From Taishania sp965247975 (GTDB lineage Bacteria; Bacteroidota; Bacteroidia; Flavobacteriales_D; Crocinitomicaceae), in assembly GCA_965247975.1 (NCBI GenBank), contig OZ252050.1, forward strand, positions 248,001 to 312,000: a stretch of 64,000 bases of DNA. Reading direction: 5' to 3'. Positions 7,940 to 16,566 of this stretch are shown here, in pieces. The notes beneath the pieces are model-generated. The model saw only the letters and a list, made by a program, of their open reading frames with translations, was not told the origin of the DNA and searched no databases. How positions within the stretch are numbered: the stretch's first letter is position 1; every line of letters begins with the position of its first letter. The translations under genes and the position numbers were made by a program.

Positions 7940-9845
7940 AGCTACTTTCTTGGTTTCGTTTACGTTTACCAAATTTTTCAAATTCTTTGCGCAAGCCAAT
8001 GGCTTCTTGCTTTTCAACCACATTAAAATAATTGAATGCCGTACTAATAACAAGCAATGGAATTACGAGAAATATGAAAACAATATAAACGATTTGTCGT
8101 GTAATATTCGAATAAATCATGTAATCTTCCGTAAATACAAGTGCAATTCTTCCAACAAATTCTGAGAGCATGTCAAGTAAATCTGTCATCATAGGTTTGT
8201 TCTCCCAGCCGGAATGAATGCTAAATACAAATGCGATGGTTTGTCCAACAACAGCAATTAACAAGGTTAACAAAAGTAGATTTAAGAGCCCAGTTCCATA
8301 GCTTTGGGCACTCATTGAAAATCCTTTGGACCAACGCTTTCCAAAACTGCTTTCGTCCAAACCAGCGGTTGCAGCATTTGTCAAAACAAATGGAATCAGA
8401 AAAAAGGCGAAAAGTAACCAATACCAAGGTAGGAAAAACGTCACTGCAAACAAGAGCAGATTCGCGAGCCAAACTCCGATAAAACGTTTGCCTAAGTATT
8501 GAAAATAAGATTTAAAAGAAAAAGGTTCATCCATTGTTCGAAGCGCCCAAAATACAGCACAAAACATAAGCGCAAATAGAATTGACCATGCAGAAATGGC
8601 TATCAAGCTTATTCCGAAATCATAGTTGTATCCAAACATTATTCCCAATTGTCCTTGCCAGTCGTACATGTGTTCCGCCAACATTAAATCATAATGTTTG
8701 ATGTCTTGCAACCAAATAATTCCAGCGGCCAAAGGCAAAACAATGAGAAAATTAATGGTTCCGAATTTGTAAAATAAACTGCGGTATAACTGAAATGAAT
8801 CTGCAATCGATTCTCCTACTGCACGAATTTTATAAAAGTTGATTTTTTTGGTTTCTCTAAAAACGTACGTGTCTTCGTCGTTCACAAGTTCAGGATGTTT
8901 TCGAGCAACGAATGTTGGATAAATTACATAATAGAAAACAATTAATCCGAAGGAAAACATTATGATTGCCCATTTTGACCATTCTGGCAAATTTTGATAA
9001 TTATGCGTCACATAGCTTTCTAAAAATCCCGCGGCAATGATGAATGGCACCAAACTCATCATGATTTTCAGTCCCCGTTTTGTGGAGAGTTGCAACGATT
9101 GCATGCGCGAATAACTTTTGGGAAATAGCCAACCATTTCCGGCCGTTAAACCAGCCCCACCAGCAAGAACAATAGCAGAAATTTCAAAAGCCCCGTGAAT
9201 CCAAATTCCTAAAAAAGAGGTGATTAATAATCCTTTCGAGTGAAAAAAGTACTGAAAAGCACCTAGCATCACTCCATTTGAAAACAGGAGAATATGCGTT
9301 CCGATAGTAAAAAAGAATCCAAGAAAAAAAGTCAAAAAGGAAACTTTGAGGTTATTCGTTGTAATTTGAATAAACATAGATAATTGACTTTCATCTTCGT
9401 ATACTTTAAGTGGATTTCCGGCTTCAATGTTTTGAATCGTCATGTCTACATAACCATCACCCATCACAATACGCGGAAAATCAGGGTTGTAATGTGTTGT
9501 TACTATTCCAATTAAAGCGTACAATAAAAAAGAAATCAGTGCAAATAGCAAGGTTTTTCTGGAACGATAAATTTCAAGCGGAAGTGATGTTTTCCAAACG
9601 GTAATTAATCGTGAAAGTGATTCTCCTTTTTGTTTGTGAACACCTGTAAAAATCCGTTGCGCGAGTTGATTTAAATAAACACGAACTGTTCTTCTTTTGT
9701 AAAACGTTTGGGCATAACTTAAATCTTCGGTCATATCCATATAAAGTGCACTTAATTCTTCCGGATTATTTTTGGACGAATTATAAAGCTCTTCAAAGCG
9801 AGACCACTTTTCTTTATTTTGTTCTATGAAATTTGTTTCTTTCAA
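7932..9845 (-). CDS. SpoIIM-like (DUF95) membrane protein fused to a second multi-TM domain
   Basis: The 637-residue protein has two membrane halves. Residues 1-330 resemble stage II sporulation protein M/DUF95: a soluble N-terminal helix bundle with DMTEDLSYAQTFYKRRTVRVYLN, then about five helices including SFLTFFLGFFFTIGTHILLF, GIWIHGAFEISAIVLAGGAG and SLVPFIIAAGFLESYVTHNY. Residues 330-637 hold five or more further helices (GTINFLIVLPLAAGIIWL, GISLIAISAWSILFALMF, LFAVTFFLPWYWLLFAFFLI, LLNLLLLTLLIAVVGQTIAF, IVYIVFIFLVIPLLVISTAF). SpoIIM family proteins are common in bacteria that never sporulate. The gene heads the DUF4129-DUF4350-MoxR-DUF58 run and overlaps the next start. In related genomes, as I recall, the two halves are often separate genes, so this may be a fusion. 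Confidence 0.85.
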   Translation of the reverse strand: MKETNFIEQNKEKWSRFEELYNSSKNNPEELSALYMDMTEDLSYAQTFYKRRTVRVYLNQLAQRIFTGVHKQKGESLSRLITVWKTSLPLEIYRSRKTLLFALISFLLYALIGIVTTHYNPDFPRIVMGDGYVDMTIQNIEAGNPLKVYEDESQLSMFIQITTNNLKVSFLTFFLGFFFTIGTHILLFSNGVMLGAFQYFFHSKGLLITSFLGIWIHGAFEISAIVLAGGAGLTAGNGWLFPKSYSRMQSLQLSTKRGLKIMMSLVPFIIAAGFLESYVTHNYQNLPEWSKWAIIMFSFGLIVFYYVIYPTFVARKHPELVNDEDTYVFRETKKINFYKIRAVGESIADSFQLYRSLFYKFGTINFLIVLPLAAGIIWLQDIKHYDLMLAEHMYDWQGQLGIMFGYNYDFGISLIAISAWSILFALMFCAVFWALRTMDEPFSFKSYFQYLGKRFIGVWLANLLLFAVTFFLPWYWLLFAFFLIPFVLTNAATAGLDESSFGKRWSKGFSMSAQSYGTGLLNLLLLTLLIAVVGQTIAFVFSIHSGWENKPMMTDLLDMLSEFVGRIALVFTEDYMIYSNITRQIVYIVFIFLVIPLLVISTAFNYFNVVEKQEAIGLRKEFEKFGKRKRNQESSFD

Positions 9846-9928
9846 TGCTCGCAGGTGAGATTTTTATCGAAAAGTAAATATAATCAAGAATTTGAAAAGT
9901 GAATCAACTTTAGCAGATAATCATAGAA

Positions 9929-10047
9929 AGACTGTTGCAAAAGTCATTAATTGAGGCTTTTTAAAAATTTCACTTCAGAGTTAACCTTTGTTAATGAAGA
10001 AGTAAAATTTTTGAAGTAACGAAAAGTAAGGGCTTTTGCACCGGTCT
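9929..10047. repeat. 119-bp palindromic element, candidate MITE
   Basis: Noncoding. The ends are AGACTGTTGCAAAAGTC (9929-9945) and the imperfect inverted copy GGGCTTTTGCACCGGTCT (10030-10047). An inner pair AAAAATTTCACTTCAGAG..GTTAAC and GTTAATGAAGAAGTAAAATTTTT closes on a CTTT loop, so the whole piece folds as one long imperfect hairpin. Ends of the TGTTGCAAAA type resemble insertion-sequence termini, but I do not assign a family. No clear target duplication was seen. It lies between two minus-strand genes and might also act as a terminator for the sensor-kinase transcript on neither obvious side. Confidence 0.55.
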
Positions 10048-10065
10048 TGTGGATTATTAAAATAG

Positions 10066-13000
10066 TTACCGAATTGGTAGCTCAATAAAGAAGGAGGTGC
10101 CTTCATTCGGTATTGAATCAAAATAAATCATTCCACCATGGTTTACTATAATTTGTTTAACCATGGCCAATCCGATACCCGTTCCTGTACTTTTGGTGGT
10201 AAAATAGGGAGTGAAAATTTTATTTTTTTGGTCGTCTTGAATTCCAACTCCATTATCAGTTACAGTAATATTCAACCGTTGTTCTTCTACTTGAACATCA
10301 ATCGTGATAATTCCGAGTTTCCGATCTTCCGTAGCTTGAATGGCGTTCTTAATCAAATTATTAAATACGCGAATCATCTGATCTTTGTCGACTCGCATGA
10401 TGCATGATTCCGCGCCAATGAGTTTGATTTCGGCGCTATCTGTTTGCTTGAAGACTTCTACTACATTTGAAATGATTTGAACCAAATCCAATGATTCTTC
10501 ATTTGGTCGAGGCATTTTTGCAAAGCTGGAAAATTCATTGGCAATTTTTGTCAGAGCGTCAATTTGTTCGATCAATGAATTAGATACTCGCTCCAACTTA
10601 GATTGTGCGTTTGGATCTGTTGGATCAAAAGATCGAAGTAAATGTTGCACCGAAAGCTTCATTGGAGTTAGCGGATTCTTAATTTCATGAGCGACTTGCT
10701 TTGCCATATCGCGCCACGCAGATTCACGTTCACTTTGGGCAAGTTGCTGGGCTGCAAATTCTAATTCTTCCAATTTTTGATTGTAATCTGATACCAAGGC
10801 TCCGATTTCGTCGTCTTTGTTGTATAAAATTTGTTGATTGTGTTTGCCAAAACGAACTTTTGAGAAACTCTCTTGCAAGATGCGCAAAGGCGCAGTAACC
10901 CAATTCGATGCGAAAATGGCTATGACAATCGAAATGGCCAAAAGCAACATAAAGACATTGATGATCGCTACTAAAAATTGCTGTATTTGATGTTCAAATT
11001 CTTCTTGCTGACCAAAATGTTGCAAATTGATAAAGCCTAGCAATTTCCCCTGGTTATTGTAAAATGGCATGTATGCCGAAGAATAAGTCAGTTCACCAAT
11101 TTTTTCTTGATGAATGAATTCACTTTTACTGAGGTAAGCCAATTGTTTTTTTGCAATTGCATTTATTTGTTCACTCAATAAGCCAATGTTGAAAACCTTT
11201 GGACGCGAAGTAGCCAATAGATAACCATCCGGGTCGTAGAAGTTAATGTCAGTAACAAAAACCTTTGAAAAATTTTGGAGCAAGAAACTAGCGTAAGTCC
11301 CATCTTCAGCGATGGTTAGTGTTTTTGATTTTCCAAGTTTGGCCTTCAATTCTGCTTCAATCGACATTAATTTTTCGCGAATTACATCATCAGTGTATTC
11401 GTTGTATTGATTTTGGACAAACACGCCACTTCCCCAGCCAAAACCAAGCAATGAGACAAAAACCAATCCGATCAATACCAATTGAATTTTGGCGGCCAAA
11501 GTTAATGACTGCCTAAAAAATGAATTAGAATAAAACCGAAAGAAAATAGGCAAAAGGAGAATTCCAAAGAAACTGAATAAGTAGGAAAATGATGTTAAAA
11601 TATCAATCCAAGAAATGTTTTTACCAGAAAGGACAATTACATCATTTCCAGATTTATAAAGCATGAAATGATTGTGTTCTTGAAAATTAAAATTATTCGA
11701 GTTTAGTGGATTTGCATTTTTTAGTGCGGTTACCGAAGTTGGATAATTGAATCGTCCATACTTTGAAACGAGCCTGTTTTTGTGGTATTTAGCAACAGAA
11801 TAATTCTCAAGATGATCAAATACATTGGCTTTGGAAGAGATCAACAAACGCGGAAATCCAATTTCTTCTGGAATTTTCTTGGATTTCAAGGTGCAAAACA
11901 GCGTTCCTGCAATGGAATCTTTTCCAAATAGAGGTTGTTTAACGATGTAGCTATATTGACCAGTATAGTCACTGATGAAGTAAATATTTGAATCAATTTC
12001 TGATTTCTGGCCGTGCTTTTCAATGATTTCGGACAAATCGGAATACACGTCAGATTCGAATTTTAAAAGTGATTTGTTGGTATAATCAAAAAGATGAAAT
12101 CCAATTTCATAGCGTTCCCAATATCCGTAGAAATGACGACGCTCCATACCATCTTCAAAATCTCTTGGATCAAATTGACGTTCTGAGGATAATAATTTTT
12201 GGATGAATTTATCACCTGCAATTTGTGGAGCCAAGGTTTGATATTCTACTTCTGTGACAATATCTTTTTCAGTAACAAGTTGATTTGCAAACAATTCTCT
12301 TTCGCCTCGATCTTTTCTTCTATTAAATTCACCCAAATTGATGGAAGTCATCATGGAGAATACAGCTAAAAGCGCTATTCCAAGAATCAAGTGTTTTTGT
12401 TTCACCTGACGGTATTCCAGGTAAAGAATTAATCCAAAATAAATGAGAGGGAAAAGTCCTCCAAATAGCAATTGATTCCCATAGTTTATTTCCCACAAAA
12501 AGTAAATGACTCCTGTTACAAAAGAAATAACCGAAAGTGTTGAGCCATTTAATTCTTGAACATAAGCATAACGCGCTACAGTGCGCACATACAAGAACAA
12601 AGTATAACCTAAAACACCAATGCTCATTATTGCTAACAGTGAATAGATGTTTAATGAAAACAAACCTTCCAGTGCCAATGAAATGGACGAGTTTTCAATT
12701 AACCCTTTGTATAAATAAAGAATTGAAATCCATAGAACAAATGACATAAGGAATAAAAAAATGGCTACTTTTTTTCCGTGTTTGTTCAGTGGAATTGATC
12801 TTTGTTTGATGACTAAAAATTGTGCGATAGCTAGAAATACAATGACATTCACTAAATACTCAAAGAAATTTGGAAACAATTGATTATCACCATATAAACT
12901 TGCTTGAAATCCTTCGGTATCATGCATAAATCCAAACCAAACAAATTGGATTGATAAGTACCTAACTAAAAGCAATAACAAAGGAAAAGACCACGACCAC

Positions 13001-13710
13001 TTATAAAATAGGCGTGCTTTTATAGGTGCATTTTCATAGGCAAATAATTGTCCGATTGCAAAAATGAAGAAACCAACAGCGCATAATAGCAAAACGAAAA
13101 GTGTAATCGATTGATTGTGATTTGCTGGTTGATATTCGTTGGGAACGATGGAAAATAGGTATTTTTTCTCTTTCGAATAAATCGGGAAACCGACTTCTTG
13201 ATCCAATGAAATGTAATTGGAAAATGGAATATCAAATGTTTCGTTAAAGTTGTTTACCAGGTCAGTATTTTCGTATGGATATTCATGTTTTATGAGAAAA
13301 GATGCACAAAAGGTCATATTTCCTTGTTCTTCAATGAGGGTGTAATACCAACCGTTTTGAGCATGAATAATCCCATTGGTTGGGAAAATAATTGTTGCGT
13401 ACTTTGAAACGGGCAATTGATTTGTGTTCCAATATGCCAACGAATCTTTTTCGTACAAATGAAATAAGAACAAGTCTTTTTCATTTTCAATTTTATTGGA
13501 ATAAACAGATGAACCTCTTAAAAGTGATTTTTGTTTGTCTTTTAAAAATTGTTGAAGTAAGAGTTCTTGTTCTTTAAAGGTTTGTTTGAAGAATTTGATT
13601 TCTTTCGTGTAGTTTGTTGAAAATACACTTTGGTAATAGAACGTAAAAAAGACAGAAAATAATACGAACAGGATCCATAAATAGTATTTTATGATCCATT
13701 TGGTTAGCAT
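10066..13710 (-). CDS. Large membrane sensor histidine kinase, NtrY-like
   Basis: A 1214-residue membrane kinase. An N-terminal helix (about 7-27) and a sensor segment are followed by about eight helices between 200 and 460. Next come a long extracytoplasmic-type region, more helices near 725 and 760, a second sensor region, a helix at about 910-935 (INVFMLLLAISIVIAIFASN), HAMP, and the kinase core. The phospho-acceptor H-box is AHEIKNPLTPMKLSVQHLL (about 1006-1024), the N-box NNLIKNAIQATED (about 1115), and the G-boxes VTDNGVGIQDD and GTGIGLAMVKQIIVNHGG (about 1150-1195). All key residues are present, so it should be active. The HEIKNPLTPM form is typical of NtrY. No response regulator is adjacent. 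Its start overlaps the uridine-kinase-like stop (ATGCTAA). Ligand unknown. Confidence 0.9.
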   Translation of the reverse strand: MLTKWIIKYYLWILFVLFSVFFTFYYQSVFSTNYTKEIKFFKQTFKEQELLLQQFLKDKQKSLLRGSSVYSNKIENEKDLFLFHLYEKDSLAYWNTNQLPVSKYATIIFPTNGIIHAQNGWYYTLIEEQGNMTFCASFLIKHEYPYENTDLVNNFNETFDIPFSNYISLDQEVGFPIYSKEKKYLFSIVPNEYQPANHNQSITLFVLLLCAVGFFIFAIGQLFAYENAPIKARLFYKWSWSFPLLLLLVRYLSIQFVWFGFMHDTEGFQASLYGDNQLFPNFFEYLVNVIVFLAIAQFLVIKQRSIPLNKHGKKVAIFLFLMSFVLWISILYLYKGLIENSSISLALEGLFSLNIYSLLAIMSIGVLGYTLFLYVRTVARYAYVQELNGSTLSVISFVTGVIYFLWEINYGNQLLFGGLFPLIYFGLILYLEYRQVKQKHLILGIALLAVFSMMTSINLGEFNRRKDRGERELFANQLVTEKDIVTEVEYQTLAPQIAGDKFIQKLLSSERQFDPRDFEDGMERRHFYGYWERYEIGFHLFDYTNKSLLKFESDVYSDLSEIIEKHGQKSEIDSNIYFISDYTGQYSYIVKQPLFGKDSIAGTLFCTLKSKKIPEEIGFPRLLISSKANVFDHLENYSVAKYHKNRLVSKYGRFNYPTSVTALKNANPLNSNNFNFQEHNHFMLYKSGNDVIVLSGKNISWIDILTSFSYLFSFFGILLLPIFFRFYSNSFFRQSLTLAAKIQLVLIGLVFVSLLGFGWGSGVFVQNQYNEYTDDVIREKLMSIEAELKAKLGKSKTLTIAEDGTYASFLLQNFSKVFVTDINFYDPDGYLLATSRPKVFNIGLLSEQINAIAKKQLAYLSKSEFIHQEKIGELTYSSAYMPFYNNQGKLLGFINLQHFGQQEEFEHQIQQFLVAIINVFMLLLAISIVIAIFASNWVTAPLRILQESFSKVRFGKHNQQILYNKDDEIGALVSDYNQKLEELEFAAQQLAQSERESAWRDMAKQVAHEIKNPLTPMKLSVQHLLRSFDPTDPNAQSKLERVSNSLIEQIDALTKIANEFSSFAKMPRPNEESLDLVQIISNVVEVFKQTDSAEIKLIGAESCIMRVDKDQMIRVFNNLIKNAIQATEDRKLGIITIDVQVEEQRLNITVTDNGVGIQDDQKNKIFTPYFTTKSTGTGIGLAMVKQIIVNHGGMIYFDSIPNEGTSFFIELPIR

Positions 13711-14324
13711 ACTTTCACTTGAGATATGATGCGTTCTATTTCTTTTTCTAAAACAGTAAAATCTTCGTCTGCATTGTGATCATTTCTAAATTTGAAATGG
13801 GCTACATCTCTGTATGGAAGTAAAAAATTATTGAAACATGGAGTTACGTGATTGTGCCATTGATAAAGAATGGATTCTCTCGAATATCCGCGGGTTTCTT
13901 GATCCCGATACAATCTTCTATCAAGCTGAATTTCCTGATCTACATCTATGAATATGGAGAAATCAAGCAATTCATGTACTTCAGCGTATTCAAATAAAAA
14001 CAAACCTTCTACAATGATTAAATCCGATGGATTTAGGGTAATCAGTACATTTTTGTCTGGCGGAGCATTGAAATGGTATTCTTTCACTTCAATTGGTTTT
14101 CCTTGCGATAGGTCTTTTAAATCTTTTGTTAATTGTTCACGATCTAAAGCTGTTGGAAGGTCAAAATTTACTTCTCCTTGTGGATCAATGCTTTGCATTT
14201 CAATGGGCAAATAGTAATTGTCCATCGAAAAAACACACGGATTTAACGATTCAAAAGAGGATGCAATACGTTTTAACAAAGTTGTCTTTCCTGAGCCACT
14301 GCCTCCGCAAATTCCAATAATCAT
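13704..14324 (-). CDS. udk: Uridine kinase-like P-loop kinase
   Basis: The 206-residue protein has the NTP-binding loop GICGGSGSGKTTLLKR near residues 4-19. The family motifs follow: SMDNYYLP (substrate pocket), NFDLPTALD, LIIVEGLFLF (Walker B region) and FIDVDQEIQLDRRLYRDQETRGYS (LID region), which place it with uridine/cytidine kinases. These phosphorylate uridine and cytidine for pyrimidine salvage. An ATG at 14324 is chosen because it puts the P-loop at the usual distance from the N-terminus; the frame is open to an upstream ATG at 14387 that adds 21 unlikely residues. It is the first gene of a two-gene transcript with the sensor kinase. The precise substrate is inferred from the family. 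Confidence 0.88.
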   Translation of the reverse strand: MIIGICGGSGSGKTTLLKRIASSFESLNPCVFSMDNYYLPIEMQSIDPQGEVNFDLPTALDREQLTKDLKDLSQGKPIEVKEYHFNAPPDKNVLITLNPSDLIIVEGLFLFEYAEVHELLDFSIFIDVDQEIQLDRRLYRDQETRGYSRESILYQWHNHVTPCFNNFLLPYRDVAHFKFRNDHNADEDFTVLEKEIERIISQVKVC

Positions 14325-14523
14325 GTCTGAAATAATAAATCGTTTTACTTGATAAATATTAAATTCATTGATTTCAAATGAATCCAACCTTACAAATTTA
14401 CATTAAAAAAAAATTTCTTTGGTCTGATTTTCCCAAGTTCAAGTGATTTCATTCAATTTTTTGTACCTTTCATTCTTTAAAACCCAAATTTTTGGGCGAT
14501 ACAAACATGTAAAAAAGGATATC

Positions 14524-15159
14524 ATGAAAATAGTTCGATTTAGTGCATCACTCGCGTTGATGTTTTGGTTTTTAACTTCCTTGTCTGGCGATAAAGGAAT
14601 GAAGGATTTGAAAATAGGATCTGATGCACCGATGGCAGAAGTGAAAATGAAGAACATTGACAATACTGAGCTTTCATTGTTAGATTTGAAGAAGAATAAT
14701 GGGTTGGTTGTTGTTTTTTCTTGCAATACCTGTCCATTTGTAGTTGGAAGCGAGAATTTTGAAGGTTGGGAAAAAGATTATAACGCATTGGCTAAAATGG
14801 CGGAAGACCAAGGATTTGGTTTTGTCTTGGTTAATTCCAATGAAGCCAAAAGAACTGGGGATGATTCGTTCGATGAAATGAAAATTAGAGCTAGAAAAAT
14901 GGAATATACGATGCCTTACTTGGTAGATGAAAATGCTGCGTTGGCGAATGCATTTGGAGCTAAGACAACTCCGCATGTGTATTTATTCAATGAAAAAATG
15001 AAACTCAGTTATGTTGGATCTATTGATAATGCATGGGAAGAAAATCGTACAAAAGATATTCCTTATTTAATTAATGCAATGACCGAAAGTCAAAAAGGAA
15101 AAGTGTCCGAGAATGAGACGAAACCTGTTGGTTGTAGCATTAAACGAATGGCAAAATAA
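14524..15159 (+). CDS. Secreted thioredoxin-fold (AhpC/TSA-like) protein
   Basis: The 211-residue product has a signal peptide (MKIVRFSASLALMFWFLTSL) and a redoxin domain: LKIGSDAPMAEVKMKNIDN, then VVVFSCNTCPFVV with a CxxC pair at Cys67 and Cys70, and a cis-Pro region TTPHVYLFN. It should work in the periplasm as a thiol-disulfide oxidoreductase or peroxidase-like protein. CNTCPF proteins form a recognised group of thioredoxin-family proteins in Bacteroidota and Planctomycetes. A further Cys sits in the C-terminal tail (KPVGCSIKRM). The ATG at 14524 is chosen because upstream in-frame codons would bury the signal peptide. It stands alone and converges on rodA with a 3-base gap. Substrate unknown. 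Confidence 0.85.
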   Translation: MKIVRFSASLALMFWFLTSLSGDKGMKDLKIGSDAPMAEVKMKNIDNTELSLLDLKKNNGLVVVFSCNTCPFVVGSENFEGWEKDYNALAKMAEDQGFGFVLVNSNEAKRTGDDSFDEMKIRARKMEYTMPYLVDENAALANAFGAKTTPHVYLFNEKMKLSYVGSIDNAWEENRTKDIPYLINAMTESQKGKVSENETKPVGCSIKRMAK

Positions 15160-15162
15160 AGT

Positions 15163-16566
15163 TTAGAACAGTGAATCGTGTCGCTGACTATCGAGTTTTA
15201 ATAAGATAAAAAACAGAATAGAAAATGACATCATGGAAGATCCACCATAACTAAAGAATGGCAATGGAATACCAATTACTGGAACAAATCCAATGTTCAT
15301 GCCGATGTTTATCGCAAAATGATAAAAAAGGATCATGGCCACCGTATATGCATAAACTCGGTTGTATCTAGATCTTTGGCGCTCTGCAATCATTAAAATG
15401 CGCAACAAAAGGAACATGTAAAGTCCAACTAAAACCATGGAACCCATAAATCCCCATTCTTCGGCAAAGGGGCAAAAGATAAAATCTGTTTCACTTTCAG
15501 GGACATGGTTCGATGCTACTGTTGAAAGTGTGGCACCTCGGTAACCTTTTCCAAAAAAACCGCCAGATCCAACGGCTGCCATTGCGCGGTTACGATTGTA
15601 ATCTGCATCATCGCTTTGATCCACTTCATTCAATCCCAAAAGCAATTCAATTCGCACTTTTTGATGTGGCATCAAAGAGCTAAATCCTTTGTGAACAGTA
15701 AAAGCAACGGTTGATAATAATATAAACCCGATGATGACAATTAATGTAAGTTGCTTGCGGTTTCGAGGTCCAACAATGCTACTACCCAAAAAGTAAAAAA
15801 GCAAACCAATGACCAATAAAGCAATGATTACAGCTACAACGCCTGGAATATCATAAAGCGCTAAAAAACGAATGTTAAATGTTGTTTTGCTTAATAATAA
15901 GGTAATTACAGAGAGGAAAATAATGACAAATAAAATGGGTATGAAGTGCGTTCCAACCCAAGTAGATTTAAATCGAACTTTCGGAAATAGGTTGACAACC
16001 TTCAATACAAGCGGATCAAAAGTTATCCCTTCACGATACATGACGAAAAGAAATGAGGTAAAAACGACAAAAGTACCAGCATCTGGTTGCAACAAAATGA
16101 GCGCCATAGGAACTAGTATGATTGCTAACGCAAATAATACCGTGTTAATACTTTGTTGCTTGATGTTCACATTACTGATAAAACTAGATAGCAGTAAGGC
16201 AACTCCAATTTTGGAAAATTCAGCAGGTTGAATCCCCATGCTTCCGAAACCTAACCAGGCTCTTGCGCCATTTTTTGGAGGCATGAAAAGCACAACAACA
16301 AGAAGAAAAACGGTAAATAGATAAATCGGAACAGCAAATTTCCGGTATATCTCCGCATCAATTAGAAACACTAGCAAGCCCAGAAATAAAGATACTCCTA
16401 TCCACATGAACTGCTTTCCATATAGCGTGTTAAATGATAAAAGAGATGGGTTCTCAGGATCGTAGGCTGTCGAGTATACAGTCATTAGTCCGAAGATAAC
16501 CAACGAAAAATAGGTCAACAAAAGTGGCCAATCTAGATTGCTCGTTAATGTTTCGTTTTTTCTCAT
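15163..16566 (-). CDS. rodA: Rod shape-determining peptidoglycan polymerase RodA
   Basis: SEDS-family glycosyltransferase that polymerises lipid II for cell elongation with PBP2. The 467-residue protein has about ten helices. Family motifs: WIGVSLFLGLLVFLID, NGARAWLGFGSMGIQPAEFSK (about 94-114; the PAEFSK motif is a SEDS hallmark), ILLQPDAGT, a large extracytoplasmic loop with NRNRAMAAVGSGGFFGKGY, SETDFIFCPFAEEWGFMGS, and the C-terminal GIPLPFFSYGGSSMMS. It is longer than E. coli RodA (370) because of extra sequence between about 190 and 280, a feature seen in Bacteroidota. The start overlaps the mrdA stop by ATGA, so the two partner enzymes are made together. Confidence 0.96.
   Translation of the reverse strand: MRKNETLTSNLDWPLLLTYFSLVIFGLMTVYSTAYDPENPSLLSFNTLYGKQFMWIGVSLFLGLLVFLIDAEIYRKFAVPIYLFTVFLLVVVLFMPPKNGARAWLGFGSMGIQPAEFSKIGVALLLSSFISNVNIKQQSINTVLFALAIILVPMALILLQPDAGTFVVFTSFLFVMYREGITFDPLVLKVVNLFPKVRFKSTWVGTHFIPILFVIIFLSVITLLLSKTTFNIRFLALYDIPGVVAVIIALLVIGLLFYFLGSSIVGPRNRKQLTLIVIIGFILLSTVAFTVHKGFSSLMPHQKVRIELLLGLNEVDQSDDADYNRNRAMAAVGSGGFFGKGYRGATLSTVASNHVPESETDFIFCPFAEEWGFMGSMVLVGLYMFLLLRILMIAERQRSRYNRVYAYTVAMILFYHFAINIGMNIGFVPVIGIPLPFFSYGGSSMMSFSILFFILLKLDSQRHDSLF

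Noticed and set aside
7791..8165. 124-residue plus-strand frame across the DUF4129/SpoIIM junction
   Set aside because: Antisense to both genes, no start context or recognisable domain.
8221..8482. Two overlapping frames on opposite strands at the same place, suggesting nested genes
   Set aside because: Both are shadows of the SpoIIM fusion gene, which accounts for the conserved reading frame there.
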